From: Erythrobacter sanguineus
Lineage (GTDB): Bacteria; Pseudomonadota; Alphaproteobacteria; Sphingomonadales; Sphingomonadaceae
DNA: 56,809 nucleotides
Direction: 5' to 3'
Assembly: GCA_945878845.1 (NCBI GenBank)
Contig: CAMCUB010000022.1
Location: 1 to 56,809 of the forward strand
Under the pieces are notes generated by a model. It worked only from the letters and a program-made list of their open reading frames with translations, was not told the origin of the DNA and did no database searches. Positions 17,817 to 27,000 of this stretch are shown here, piece after piece (position 1 is the stretch's first letter; each line of letters begins with the position of its first letter). Position numbers and translations under genes: made by a program.

Positions 17817-19295
17817 CTACTCCAGCCCCAGCGCCTTGAGGTTCATCGTCGCCGCGTTGTAGCTTGCTTCGGCGAGCCGCCCGGAAAGCTGGGCGCGGAT
17901 AGCGCTGATGCGGGCGTTGGCGGCGGTTTCCTCGCGCGCGTTGACGAGGAAGAACTCGCCTGCGCCGAGCCGGAAGCGGGTGCGTTCGGCCTGCACCATC
18001 GCGTTGGCCTGCTTGACCTCGGCATCGGCGAGATCGGCGAGTTTGATGGCCGCGCCGAGGTTGGCGAGGATGTTGGCGACATCGGTGGTGATCTGGTCGG
18101 TGATGCGGCGCTGGCGCAGCTCGGTCTCGCGCAGCTCGGCCTCGGCGCGCTGGACTGCGCCTTGCGCGGTGCGGCGTTGCAGCGGCACCGAGAAGGTGAG
18201 GCCGACCACGGTGTCGGTCGAATCGAAGCCGGGCCCGCCGGGGCCGATCTGGCCGAAATCGCGCGACAGCTCGACCGAAGCGTTGAGCGAGGGTTGCAAG
18301 TCGTTCTGCCGCAGCGCGACCCGGTTGTTGGCGCGTTCGAGCGCGAGCTTGAAGGTCTGGAGCTCGGGGCGGCTCGCGATGACCTCGCTCACCGGGGTTG
18401 CGGCGAGCGCCTCGGGCCGCGCCACCGCGCGCATCCGCGCCAGATCGGGCAGCAGCTCGCGGGTCGGCACCACCATCTGCCCGTTCTCGCCGCGCAGATA
18501 GAAGCCCAAGGAGTTCGAAGCGGTGAGGAAATCGCGCCGCGCTTGCTCGAGCAGCGTGCGGCGGCGCAGCAGGTTCTGCTCGTTCTCGACCAGCGCGATG
18601 CGCGCGCGCGCGCCCTCGTTGACCTCGCGGGTGAGGCCCACCTGCCGCGCCTCGGCGATTTCGAGCAGTTCTTCGAAGACCCGGATTTCCTCGCCCGCGG
18701 CAACCCAGCGCCAATAGGCGCGCAGCGCCTCGTGCTGGACATTGAGCTGCACCAGCATGACGTCGAGCCGCGCCTGCGAGGCGGCAAGGCGCGTGTCCTC
18801 GATCGCGAAGCGGCGGGTGTCGATGTCGCGATTGCGCAGCAACGAGAACAGCGCGCCCACTTTCACTTCGCCGAGGTTGTTGGTGTAGTTGTAGTTCTCG
18901 TAGGTCGGGAAGTCGCCGTTTGAGACGCGGTAGGAGCTGAACACCTCGGCGCCATAGGGCCGCAGCGGCTGGCGCGCCTCGACCTTGCCGAAGCCGCCCG
19001 AATAGAAGCCGGAGAGGCGGTCGTAATATTCGCCCTTGAGCATCAGGTCGAAGGCACCGTCGGCCCCGAGCTGGTCGGCGCGCGCGGCGGCCTCGCGCTC
19101 GAAGGCCTCGAGCACCTGCGGGAAGGTCAGCGTCGAGGAGCGCAGGACTTCGTCGGGGGTGAGCGGCCCGGTTTTGAGCGCGGTTTCGAGCGGCTCGGCC
19201 GTGGGTTCGATGTTCTGCGCGAGGGCAGGCGTGCCGGCGCCGCACAGCAGCGCCAACACGGGCAACAGCAGTCCGGGTCTTCGCCTGTGCGTCAC
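17817..19295 (-). CDS. TolC-family outer-membrane efflux protein
   Basis: A 492-residue outer-membrane channel component of a tripartite exporter. It has a signal peptide (LLLPVLALLCGAGTPALAQ) and long paired alpha-helical, coiled-coil stretches typical of TolC (for example LAASQARLDVMLVQLNVQHEALRAYW-type and ELRQRRITDQITTDVANILANL-type helices). Beta-barrel strands such as DTVVGLTFSVPLQRRTAQG lie between them. The start is a GTG at 19295 overlapping the upstream HlyD gene by 4 nt (GTGA); the frame is open further upstream but only as shadow. It is the last gene of the three-gene operon. Confidence 0.88.
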   Translation of the reverse strand: MTHRRRPGLLLPVLALLCGAGTPALAQNIEPTAEPLETALKTGPLTPDEVLRSSTLTFPQVLEAFEREAAARADQLGADGAFDLMLKGEYYDRLSGFYSGGFGKVEARQPLRPYGAEVFSSYRVSNGDFPTYENYNYTNNLGEVKVGALFSLLRNRDIDTRRFAIEDTRLAASQARLDVMLVQLNVQHEALRAYWRWVAAGEEIRVFEELLEIAEARQVGLTREVNEGARARIALVENEQNLLRRRTLLEQARRDFLTASNSLGFYLRGENGQMVVPTRELLPDLARMRAVARPEALAATPVSEVIASRPELQTFKLALERANNRVALRQNDLQPSLNASVELSRDFGQIGPGGPGFDSTDTVVGLTFSVPLQRRTAQGAVQRAEAELRETELRQRRITDQITTDVANILANLGAAIKLADLADAEVKQANAMVQAERTRFRLGAGEFFLVNAREETAANARISAIRAQLSGRLAEASYNAATMNLKALGLE

Positions 19296-20335
19296 TTGGG
19301 CGTCCTGGTGCTCGTCCCGGTGCTCGCGGGTGCCGGCAGCTGCGGCGGGAAGCTGTTGAGTTGGCGCCAGATCTCGTAGCCGACCGGCACGGTTTCGAGC
19401 AGCACCCACGCCTGCACCGCCGCGCCGAAGCGGACGTAGCGTTCTTCGGGCCAGCCGATGCCTTCGAGCTTTTCCTCGGCGATCAGCACGCGGAAGCGTC
19501 CGTCGATCTGTGCCGAGCGGTCGACCGCGATCACCCGGCCCCCGAAGGTGCCGACCGCGACCGAGGGCCAGCCGGAGAACTGCACCGCAGGCCAGCCTTC
19601 GAACTGGATGCGGGTGGCATCGCCCGGCCGCACCAGCGCGACATCGCGCCCGTCGATGAAGATCTCGATCACCCGCGCCGCGCCATCGGGGACGAAGGTG
19701 GCGAGCACGTCGCCGGCCTTGATGAAGGTGGCGGCGTCGCCTGCATTGAGGCTCTGGATGAAGCCGTCGCGCGGGGCGCGCACGATCTGCACCGATTGGC
19801 GCGTGAGGTTGACGTCGGCGCGGTTCAGCGCGGCCGTCGCGGCGGCAACCTGGCCCTCGCGCTCGGCAATGCGGATTTGCGCGGCCTCGTAATCGCGCCG
19901 CGCCGCGAGGCCTGCCTCGAACAGCTCGCGGCTGCGGCGCTCGTCGAGCCGGGCGGTGGCGAGCGCGGACTTGGCGGCTTCGAGCTGGAGTTCGATCTGC
20001 GCGCGCTCGGCTTGCAGGCGTTCGATCAGGTTGGGGTCGATATCGGCGATGCGGACAATCGGATCGCCCTTCTTCACCGAGGAGCCGTCGCGCACATACC
20101 ATTCCTCGATCCGGCCCGGGACCAGCGCGTTAATGTCCTGCTTGCGCTCGTTGGGGCTCAGCGTGGTGACGACGCCCATGCCCGAGGTGGTCTGCACCCA
20201 GGGCACATAGATCAGGAAGGCGATCGCGATGACGATCGCGGCGAGGATCATGAAGAACACCACCCGCATAACCCGCGGCACCTTGATCGAGGCCAGCGTG
20301 GTGAAGTGCGCCATGTCTTCTTTGAGCGTGGCCAT
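19292..20335 (-). CDS. HlyD-family periplasmic adaptor (membrane fusion protein)
   Basis: A 347-residue adaptor linking the inner-membrane ABC protein to TolC. It has an N-terminal membrane anchor (about residues 27-47, VFFMILAAIVIAIAFLIYVPW), a lipoyl/barrel-sandwich half with ALVPGRIEEWYVRDGSSVKKGDPIVRI and a helical hairpin (LIERLQAERAQIELQLEAAKSALATARLDERRSRELFEAG). The second lipoyl half contains VRAPRDGFIQSLNAGDAATFIKAGDVLATFVP. The gene ends with a Pro/Ser/Thr tail. It is spaced 2 nt from the ABC gene and overlaps the TolC gene. Confidence 0.9.
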   Translation of the reverse strand: MATLKEDMAHFTTLASIKVPRVMRVVFFMILAAIVIAIAFLIYVPWVQTTSGMGVVTTLSPNERKQDINALVPGRIEEWYVRDGSSVKKGDPIVRIADIDPNLIERLQAERAQIELQLEAAKSALATARLDERRSRELFEAGLAARRDYEAAQIRIAEREGQVAAATAALNRADVNLTRQSVQIVRAPRDGFIQSLNAGDAATFIKAGDVLATFVPDGAARVIEIFIDGRDVALVRPGDATRIQFEGWPAVQFSGWPSVAVGTFGGRVIAVDRSAQIDGRFRVLIAEEKLEGIGWPEERYVRFGAAVQAWVLLETVPVGYEIWRQLNSFPPQLPAPASTGTSTRTPK

Positions 20336-20337
20336 GG

Positions 20338-22053
20338 TCAGGCTCCCTGCTTCTGTGCTTGCGCCGCGGCGAAGGCCTCGAAGCTGGCGAAGGTGCGCTG
20401 CTGGTGCGCTTCGAGATACATGAAGCGGTCAAAGCCCAGGTCGATGCGGCGGCCCGAGAAATAGATCACGGTGGTATAGGCCTGTGCGCGCAGCTCGGCG
20501 ACCGCGCGTTCGATCGGTTCGGGCTCGAGCAGGTCGAACAGGCGCGAGAGCACCAGAATGCGCGGGCGTTCGAGCAGCGCGTTGGCGAGCTTCAATTGCT
20601 GCAGCTCGACCGCCGAAAGCGGATAGCCGGTCGAGGCGAGCGGGGTGTCGAGGCCCTTCTCCAGCGTGGCGATGGTCCCGGCGAGGCCCACGGTCTCGAG
20701 CGCGCTCAGCATCCGCTGCGGCGCGGTGTCGGGGCAGGACAGGGCGAGATATTCGCGGATCGTCATTTCGACGATGCTCGGCCGGTCGAGCACGTGGACG
20801 TTCTTGCGCAGGTGGTGCGCCTCGATCGCCTTCACGTCGATGCCGCCCAATGTCGCATAGCCGCCCTCGGGCAGGACGTGCATCTTGAGCAGGTTGGTGA
20901 ACAGCCGCTGCACCCCGTGCTGGCTGACGGCGGCCATGATGATCGCGCCGGCCGGGATCTCGAGATCGAACTGCACGTCCTCATGCCGCGCGCGGCCCTT
21001 GACGCCCTTCATCACGATGGTGTGGTCGGGCCCGTCGAAGGGATCGGCGCCCTTGGGCTGCTCCTGCTCGACATCGTAGAACTGCGAGATTTCCTCAACA
21101 GCGGCAAACAGGTCGTAGAAATAGTTGAGGTAGCTGCCGAGCTGCGAGACCCCGACGAAGGCGGCCGACAGCACCAGCTCGGCCGCGACCAGTTGGCCCA
21201 GCGTCAGCTCGTTCTGGATCACCAGCCAGCCGCCAAGGCCGAGCAGCGCAGCACTGGCGGCGGCATACATCAGCAGGAAGGCGAGGGTCTGCGCGAAGAG
21301 GTGGCGGAAATGGCGGCGGCGCTCGTTGATATAGGCGCGGGTGTGATCGTCAGTCTTGTCGAGCGCGTAGTCGATCCGGCGCTGCGACTTGAAGAAGCCG
21401 TTGGAGTGGCCGATCGTGTCGAGCCAGGCGGCGGTGGTGTGCTTGGCGTGGCTGAGATCGACCCCGGTGCGCAGTGCGCGCGCGCCCCAGATCAGCCACA
21501 CCACCCAGATCATCGCGATCATCACCAGCGTGAAGCCGAGGAAATAGGGGTGGTAGAGGCTCACCAGCACGAAGCCGACCGCGATCTGCAGCAGCGTGGT
21601 GAAGCCGCCGATCAACAGGATCGGGATCGCGGTCTGGACATAGACGACGTCGAAATAGCGGTTGAACAGCGAGCCCTTCTTGGCGTCCGAGAAGAACGGG
21701 TTCTGCGCGTAGACCGAGATCAGCGAGATTTCCGCGACCATGCGCGCGTAGAAGCGGCGGGCGAAGAGCTCCATCAGGTGAACGCGCAAGGCGTAGAGCA
21801 GCACCGAGATGGTGAGCAGGCCGAACAGCGTCAGCGACAGCACCACCAGCGGCGCGGTGAGCGCGGTGTTGGCGATGGTGTTGATCAGCATCTGCACCGA
21901 GATCGGCGTCGCGAGGCTCAGCAGGCTGATGCCGATGCCGTAAACGGCCGCGAGCCAATAGAAATTCGCCTCGGGCTTCAGGATGTCGAAGAAGATCCTG
22001 AAGAACTTCACGAGACTGATTCTGGAGCCGTAACTTTGGCCTTCCGCTGCCAT
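20338..22053 (-). CDS. ABC exporter-like protein with degenerate, probably inactive ATPase domain
   Basis: A 571-residue fusion of an ABC-exporter membrane domain (about residues 30-310, six hydrophobic segments) and a nucleotide-binding-like domain (about 345-571). The ATPase fold is recognisable but all catalytic motifs are lost. The Walker A position (374-384) reads AAVSQHGVQRL with no GKS/T. The signature position (479-486) reads LSAVELQQ instead of LSGGQ. Walker B (498-504) reads RILVLSRLF, with Asp and Glu replaced by Ser and Arg. The Q-loop and H-loop residues are also missing. Upstream and downstream structural residues (IPAG, TIREYLAL, LANALLERPRIL) are kept, and the reading frame is intact, so this is a conserved pseudo-ATPase rather than a decayed gene. 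It heads the operon with HlyD and TolC. Confidence 0.85.
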   Translation of the reverse strand: MAAEGQSYGSRISLVKFFRIFFDILKPEANFYWLAAVYGIGISLLSLATPISVQMLINTIANTALTAPLVVLSLTLFGLLTISVLLYALRVHLMELFARRFYARMVAEISLISVYAQNPFFSDAKKGSLFNRYFDVVYVQTAIPILLIGGFTTLLQIAVGFVLVSLYHPYFLGFTLVMIAMIWVVWLIWGARALRTGVDLSHAKHTTAAWLDTIGHSNGFFKSQRRIDYALDKTDDHTRAYINERRRHFRHLFAQTLAFLLMYAAASAALLGLGGWLVIQNELTLGQLVAAELVLSAAFVGVSQLGSYLNYFYDLFAAVEEISQFYDVEQEQPKGADPFDGPDHTIVMKGVKGRARHEDVQFDLEIPAGAIIMAAVSQHGVQRLFTNLLKMHVLPEGGYATLGGIDVKAIEAHHLRKNVHVLDRPSIVEMTIREYLALSCPDTAPQRMLSALETVGLAGTIATLEKGLDTPLASTGYPLSAVELQQLKLANALLERPRILVLSRLFDLLEPEPIERAVAELRAQAYTTVIYFSGRRIDLGFDRFMYLEAHQQRTFASFEAFAAAQAQKQGA

Positions 22054-22213
22054 GTCAGCCTTTCCGTTGCGAAACCCGTGTCCCTGCGATGCGATGCCCC
22101 GGGGCCGGAGTGCCCCAAGGGTATCTTGCCTCTATTGCAACCCTCCCGCGCCGCAAGCGAACAATGGTTCAAAACCTTGCGGGTTCCGTGCGCGACAATA
22201 TGTGCAAATTCTT

Positions 22214-22238
22214 GAGGATACAGGGTTTGGCAGATAAT
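22214..22238 (+). promoter_or_regulatory. Possible sigma-70-like promoter for the 22318 gene
   Basis: TTGAGG (22212-22217) and GATAAT (22233-22238) are separated by 15 nt in an AT-richer part of the 264-bp divergent intergenic region. The spacing is shorter than ideal, so this is tentative. Nothing else recognisable lies in that region. Confidence 0.2.
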
Positions 22239-22317
22239 GAGAGGTAATAAAGTATCGCCGCCCCGATAGCGCGCAAAGCTTGCGGGCAGATGAACCGCGC
22301 GCAATGGAGCAAGGGTA

Positions 22318-23463
22318 ATGACAGGCCCGCAGAATGATTTTGCGCGGACCAGCGCCAATGTGCTGCTTGTCGGCGGCGGGCATGCGCATGTCGCGGTGCT
22401 GGCCGACTGGACCCGGCGCGGGATTCCGAAAGGCGCGCGGGCGGTGCTGCTGACGCCTGAGCCTACCTTGCGCTATTCGGGGATGGTGCCGGGGTGGCTT
22501 GCGGGGCAGCATGGCATCGGCGACGGGCTGGTCGATCTCGCCGCCTTGGCGGTGCGGGCGGGGGTGGAGCTTGTGCTCGATCGCTGCAGGGCGCTCGACC
22601 CGGAGGCCCGCGTTGTTACCACCGCAGAGGGGCGCGAGGTCGCTTTCGGCATCGCCTCGTTCGACACCGGCGGGGTGGGGCGGGGCGCTGCCTTGCTGGG
22701 CAAGGATCCGCGGATCGTAGAGGTGCGCCCGATCGGGGCCTTCGTCGAGCGCCTCGCCGGTTTGCGCGCGTCTCGGCAAGGGCTGGCGCGCGTGGTGATC
22801 GCGGGCGGCGGGGCGGGGGGCGTGGAGCTTGCCTTTGGCTTGCGCAACCTCGCGGGCGCGGAGCCTCGCCCCGTGGTGACGCTGGCAACGGGGACAGTCG
22901 GGCTGCTCCCCGGCTTTGCTGACAGCGTGCGGCGCCGCGTCGCCAAGGCGCTCGCGCGGCAGGGGATCGCGTTGGTCGAGGCCGATGCGGCGTTCGAGCG
23001 CGGCACGCTGGTCGCTGGCGGGCAGTCGCTCGAGCCGGTCGATCTGGTCATCGCCGCCACCGGCAGCGCCGCGCCCGGCTGGGTGCGCGCCTCGGGGATC
23101 GCCACCGACGCGGGCGGCTTCCTGAGCGTCGACGCGCACCACCGCTCGCCCTCGCACCCGCATATCTTCGCTGCCGGAGACGTCGCCGCGCGCACCGACC
23201 GGCCGCTCGCCCATGCCGGGGTGCACGCGGTGTTCGCCGGGCCAGTGCTCGCCGCCAATCTGCGCCAGGCGCTGGCGGGCGAGGCCCCGCAAGCCGCCTA
23301 CTACCCGCGCTGGAACAACCTCTATCTGATCAACACCGGCGATGGCTCGGCGATCCTCAGCTACGGGCCGCTGAGCGCGCAAGGGTCATGGGTGCTTGCG
23401 CTCAAGCATGCAATCGACAAAGCATGGATCGCGAAATACGCCGCGCTCGCTCGCGGGGCGTAA
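22318..23463 (+). CDS. FAD/NAD(P)-dependent oxidoreductase, family otherwise fused to SelD
   Basis: A 381-residue pyridine nucleotide-disulfide-reductase-fold flavoprotein. It has an N-terminal FAD motif VLLVGGGHAHVAVL, then LRYSGMVPGWLAGQHG, a second dinucleotide motif VVIAGGGAGGVELAFGL and the FAD-binding IFAAGDVAAR. GGGHxHVAVL and YSGMxPG are the hallmarks of the oxidoreductase domain that in many bacteria is fused N-terminally to selenide-water dikinase; here no SelD domain follows. Relation to NDH-2-like dehydrogenases is also possible. It lies 49 bp before the TVP38-oxidoreductase fusion gene and is probably in an operon with it. Substrate unknown. Confidence 0.82.
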   Translation: MTGPQNDFARTSANVLLVGGGHAHVAVLADWTRRGIPKGARAVLLTPEPTLRYSGMVPGWLAGQHGIGDGLVDLAALAVRAGVELVLDRCRALDPEARVVTTAEGREVAFGIASFDTGGVGRGAALLGKDPRIVEVRPIGAFVERLAGLRASRQGLARVVIAGGGAGGVELAFGLRNLAGAEPRPVVTLATGTVGLLPGFADSVRRRVAKALARQGIALVEADAAFERGTLVAGGQSLEPVDLVIAATGSAAPGWVRASGIATDAGGFLSVDAHHRSPSHPHIFAAGDVAARTDRPLAHAGVHAVFAGPVLAANLRQALAGEAPQAAYYPRWNNLYLINTGDGSAILSYGPLSAQGSWVLALKHAIDKAWIAKYAALARGA

Positions 23464-23512
23464 CGGCGCGGGGCCTGCAATCGAACCGGGCCGCAAAGGG
23501 GATCACCGTCTC

Positions 23513-25654
23513 GTGAAGAAGCTCGCCATCATTGCCGTACTGGCTACGCTCGTCGCTGCCTATTTCCTGTTCGATCTGGGGCAATATCTCTCGCTTGAAG
23601 GGATCAAGGCGCTCTCCGCCGATCTCGCCGCCTTCCAGCAGGACAACGCGCTGGCCGTGATTGCGGGCTTCTTCCTCGCCTATGTGGTGGTGACCGGGGC
23701 CTCGCTGCCGGGTGCGGCGATCATGACGCTGGCGGCCGGCGCGCTGTTCGGGGTGGTGGAGGGGACGATCATCGTCTCCTTCGCCTCGACGCTCGGCGCG
23801 ACCATCGCTTTCCTGTCCTCGCGCTATGTGCTGCGCGACACCATCGAGGCGCGCTTTGGCGAGCGGTTGAAGGCGATCAATGCGGGGCTGGAAAAAGACG
23901 GTCCGTTCTATCTCTTCAGCCTGCGCATGATTCCGGTCTTCCCGTTCTTCATGGTCAATCTGGTGATGGGCCTCACCCGCATCCGCACCCTCACCTTCAT
24001 GTGGGTGAGCCAGCTGGGGATGCTGCTCGGCACGATCGTCTATGTGAACGCGGGGACCCAGCTGGCGCAGATCGACAGTCTTTCAGGGATAGCCTCGCCC
24101 GCGGTGCTGGGGAGCTTCGTGCTGCTCGGCATCGTGCCTTGGATTGCCAAGGGCATCATCGGTGCGCTCAAGGCCCGCAAGGTCTATGCCGGGTTCACTC
24201 GCCCCAAAAAATTCGATCGCAATCTGGTGGTGATCGGCGCTGGCTCGGCGGGGCTGGTCTCGGCCTATATCGCCGCGCAGGTGAAGGCCAAGGTCACGCT
24301 GGTCGAAGCGCACGAGATGGGCGGCGATTGCCTCAACACCGGCTGCGTTCCCTCCAAGGCGCTGATAAAGAGCGCCAAGGTCGCCGCGACCATGCGCCAT
24401 GCCGACCGTTACGGCCTGACGGCGCATGAACCCGAGGTGCCGTTCAAATCGGTGATCGCGCGCGTGCTCGACACCATCAAGACCATCGAGCCGCATGACA
24501 GCGTCGAGCGCTACACCGGCCTCGGGGTCGATGTGGTCAAGGGTTACGCCAAGATCATCGACCCCTGGACGGTCGAGATCGCCCTCAACGAAGGCGGCAC
24601 GCAGCGGCTCACCACCCGCTCGATCATCATCGCCAGCGGCGCCGAACCGGTGGTGCCACCGATCCCGGGCATGGAGGACTCAGGCTACCTCACCAGCGAG
24701 ACCATGTGGCAGGCCTTCGCCGCGATGGACGCGGCGCCTGCACGCGTGGTGGTGCTCGGCGGTGGGCCGATCGGCTGCGAGATCGCGCAGTCGCTGGCGC
24801 GGCTCGGCAGCGCCGTGACCCAGATCGAGATGGCGGACGCGGTGCTAGGGCGCGAGGATGCCGACGTCTCGGCGCTCGCCCGCGAGGTGCTGGAGGCGGA
24901 CGGGGTCAAGGTGCTCACCGGCCACAAGGCGGTGCGGATCGAGAACCGCACCCTGATCGCGGAGGCAAGCGGCGCGGAGGTCGCCGTTCCCTATGACGCG
25001 CTGATCGTCGCCATTGGGCGCAAGGCGCGGCTGACGGGCTTCGGGCTTGAGGACATCGGCGTGGACACGGGCCGCACCGTCACCACCGACGAATTCCTCG
25101 CGACCAAATTCCCCAACATCTTCGCCGCCGGAGACGTCGCGGGCCCCTACCAATTCACCCACACCGCCAGCCATCAGGCGTGGTATGCGAGCGTAAACGC
25201 GCTGTTCGGCACCTTCCGCAAGTTCAAGGCGGATTACCGCGTGATCCCCGCCGTCACCTTCCTCGACCCCGAAGTCGCGCGCGTCGGCCTCAACGAGCGC
25301 GAGGCGGCGGAACAAGGGATTGCGGTGCAGGTGACCCGCTACGAACTCGACGATCTCGACCGCGCGATTGCCGAGAGCGAGACGCGCGGCTTCGTCAAGG
25401 TGCTCACCCCCGCAGGCGGCAAGGACAAGGTGCTGGGCGCGACCATCGTCGGTGCGCATGCGGGCGAGTTGCTCGCGGAATATGTGCTGGCGATGAAGCA
25501 CGGGATCGGGCTCAACAAGATCCTCGGCACCATCCATTCCTACCCCACCATGGCCGAGGCCAACAAATTCGCCGCCGGAAACTGGAAGCGCGCCAACAAG
25601 CCCGAAGGCCTGCTCACTTGGGTCGAGCGCTACCACGCCTGGATGCGCGGCTGA
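23513..25654 (+). CDS. TVP38/VTT membrane domain fused to mercuric-reductase-like flavoprotein
   Basis: A 713-residue fusion. Residues 1 to about 225 form a TVP38/TMEM64 (VTT, DedA-like) membrane domain: hydrophobic helices with ASLPGAAIMTLAAGALFGVVEGT and the RMIPVFPFFMVNLVMGLTRI motif. From about 235 on it is a pyridine nucleotide-disulfide reductase: NLVVIGAGSAGLVSAYIAA (FAD), the redox-active GGDCLNTGCVPSKAL with both cysteines, VVVLGGGPIGCEIAQSL (NAD(P)), and a dimerisation domain with EYVLAMKHGIGLNKILGTIHSYPT. The vicinal C-terminal cysteine pair of true MerA is absent. The start is a GTG at 23513. The fusion implies electron transfer to something at the membrane. Confidence 0.85.
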   Translation: MKKLAIIAVLATLVAAYFLFDLGQYLSLEGIKALSADLAAFQQDNALAVIAGFFLAYVVVTGASLPGAAIMTLAAGALFGVVEGTIIVSFASTLGATIAFLSSRYVLRDTIEARFGERLKAINAGLEKDGPFYLFSLRMIPVFPFFMVNLVMGLTRIRTLTFMWVSQLGMLLGTIVYVNAGTQLAQIDSLSGIASPAVLGSFVLLGIVPWIAKGIIGALKARKVYAGFTRPKKFDRNLVVIGAGSAGLVSAYIAAQVKAKVTLVEAHEMGGDCLNTGCVPSKALIKSAKVAATMRHADRYGLTAHEPEVPFKSVIARVLDTIKTIEPHDSVERYTGLGVDVVKGYAKIIDPWTVEIALNEGGTQRLTTRSIIIASGAEPVVPPIPGMEDSGYLTSETMWQAFAAMDAAPARVVVLGGGPIGCEIAQSLARLGSAVTQIEMADAVLGREDADVSALAREVLEADGVKVLTGHKAVRIENRTLIAEASGAEVAVPYDALIVAIGRKARLTGFGLEDIGVDTGRTVTTDEFLATKFPNIFAAGDVAGPYQFTHTASHQAWYASVNALFGTFRKFKADYRVIPAVTFLDPEVARVGLNEREAAEQGIAVQVTRYELDDLDRAIAESETRGFVKVLTPAGGKDKVLGATIVGAHAGELLAEYVLAMKHGIGLNKILGTIHSYPTMAEANKFAAGNWKRANKPEGLLTWVERYHAWMRG

Positions 25655-25718
25655 GGCGGGGGCTGGCGCTGGCGCGCCGCTTGGGCAAGAAGGGCGCGGG
25701 TAGCGCATAGGGGGCTGT

Positions 25719-26990
25719 TTGGAACTGTTCGATCAATTGCGCGGGATCATCGGCATCGCGGTGCTGATGGGCCTCGCATGGGCCTTCAGCGAGAACCGCA
25801 AGGGCCTGCCCGGCTGGCGCTGGATCGCGGGTGCGATCGTGTTGCAGGGGCTGCTCGCGGTGCTGATCGTGCGCGTTCCGGCGGTGTGGGCGGCGGTCGG
25901 CCTCGTCAACAATGCGGTCAGCGCGGTCGAGGCGGCGACGCTCAAGGGATCGTCCTACATGTTCGGCTATCTCGGCGGGGCGGAGCTGCCCTTTGCGCTC
26001 AAGGAGGGCGCGCAGCCGCCGCTGGTGATCGCCTTCCAGATCCTGCCGTTGGTGATCGTCTTTTCGGCGCTTTCAGCGCTGCTGTGGCATTGGGGGGTGC
26101 TGCGCTGGCTGGTCAATGGCCTCGCCTTCCTGCTGCGCCGCTCGCTCGGCGTATCCGGGCCGGTCGGCCTTGCGGGCGGGGCGGCGCTGTTCCTTGGCGT
26201 GGTCGAGACGCCGCTCGTCACCCGCGCCTATTTCGCCCGCGCCACCCGCGCCGAACTGTTCCAGCTGATGGTGCTGGCAATGGCGACGATCAGCGGCGCG
26301 CTGCTAGTGCTCTATGCCACCACCTTGCGCGCCGTGGTGCCGGACGCGGTCGGCCACATGATCGCCGCCTCGCTGGTCTCGATCCCCGCCGCGCTGCTGG
26401 TCGCGCGGATGATGGTGCCCGGCACCCCCGACGACACTGCGACCGAGGCCGACAGCGAGGATCCGGGCCTCCGCTACGAATCGAGCATTGATGCGATCAT
26501 GCGCGGCACGGCGGACGGGTTGCAGCTGTTCCTCAGCGTCATCGCGGTGATCATCGTGGTCTTCGCTCTGGTCGCGCTGGTCGACGGGATGCTCGCCGCC
26601 CTGCCGCTGATCGAGGGCGCGCCGCTCACGCTCAAGCGGATGCTCGGCTGGGCGCTTGCCCCGGTGATGTGGCTGATCGGTGTGCCGTGGGGCGAGGCGC
26701 AGGCGGCGGGCAGTCTGATGGGCACCAAGGCGGTGCTCAACGAATATGTCGCCTATCTCGAACTTGCCGCGCTGTCCCCAGGCACTTTGGGCCCGAGGGG
26801 CACGCTGATCGTTACCTATGCGCTGTGCGGGGTCGCGAACCTTGCGAGCGTCGGCCTGCTGGTTTCGACCATCGGCACCCTCGCCCCCGAACGCCGGGCC
26901 GAGGCGGCGGGGCTGGGCATGAAGAGCTGGATCGCGGGCAACCTCGCCAGCCTGATGACGGGGGCATGGATCGGACTGGTGACGTGGTGA
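25719..26990 (+). CDS. Concentrative nucleoside transporter (NupC/CNT family)
   Basis: A 423-residue inner-membrane transporter that imports nucleosides with H+ or Na+. It has about ten membrane segments and CNT signatures: QPPLVIAFQILPLVIVFSALSALL, GPVGLAGGAALFLGVVETPLVTRAYF with the conserved (V/I)E(T/A)P, MVLAMATISGALLVLYA, MGTKAVLNEYVAYLEL and TYALCGVANLASVGLL. The start is probably the TTG at 25719, preceded closely by AGGGGG; a later ATG inside the first helix would shorten the N-terminus. It precedes the phosphotransferase gene by 10 nt. Confidence 0.9.
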   Translation: MELFDQLRGIIGIAVLMGLAWAFSENRKGLPGWRWIAGAIVLQGLLAVLIVRVPAVWAAVGLVNNAVSAVEAATLKGSSYMFGYLGGAELPFALKEGAQPPLVIAFQILPLVIVFSALSALLWHWGVLRWLVNGLAFLLRRSLGVSGPVGLAGGAALFLGVVETPLVTRAYFARATRAELFQLMVLAMATISGALLVLYATTLRAVVPDAVGHMIAASLVSIPAALLVARMMVPGTPDDTATEADSEDPGLRYESSIDAIMRGTADGLQLFLSVIAVIIVVFALVALVDGMLAALPLIEGAPLTLKRMLGWALAPVMWLIGVPWGEAQAAGSLMGTKAVLNEYVAYLELAALSPGTLGPRGTLIVTYALCGVANLASVGLLVSTIGTLAPERRAEAAGLGMKSWIAGNLASLMTGAWIGLVTW

Positions 26991-27000
26991 GGGTGGGATA

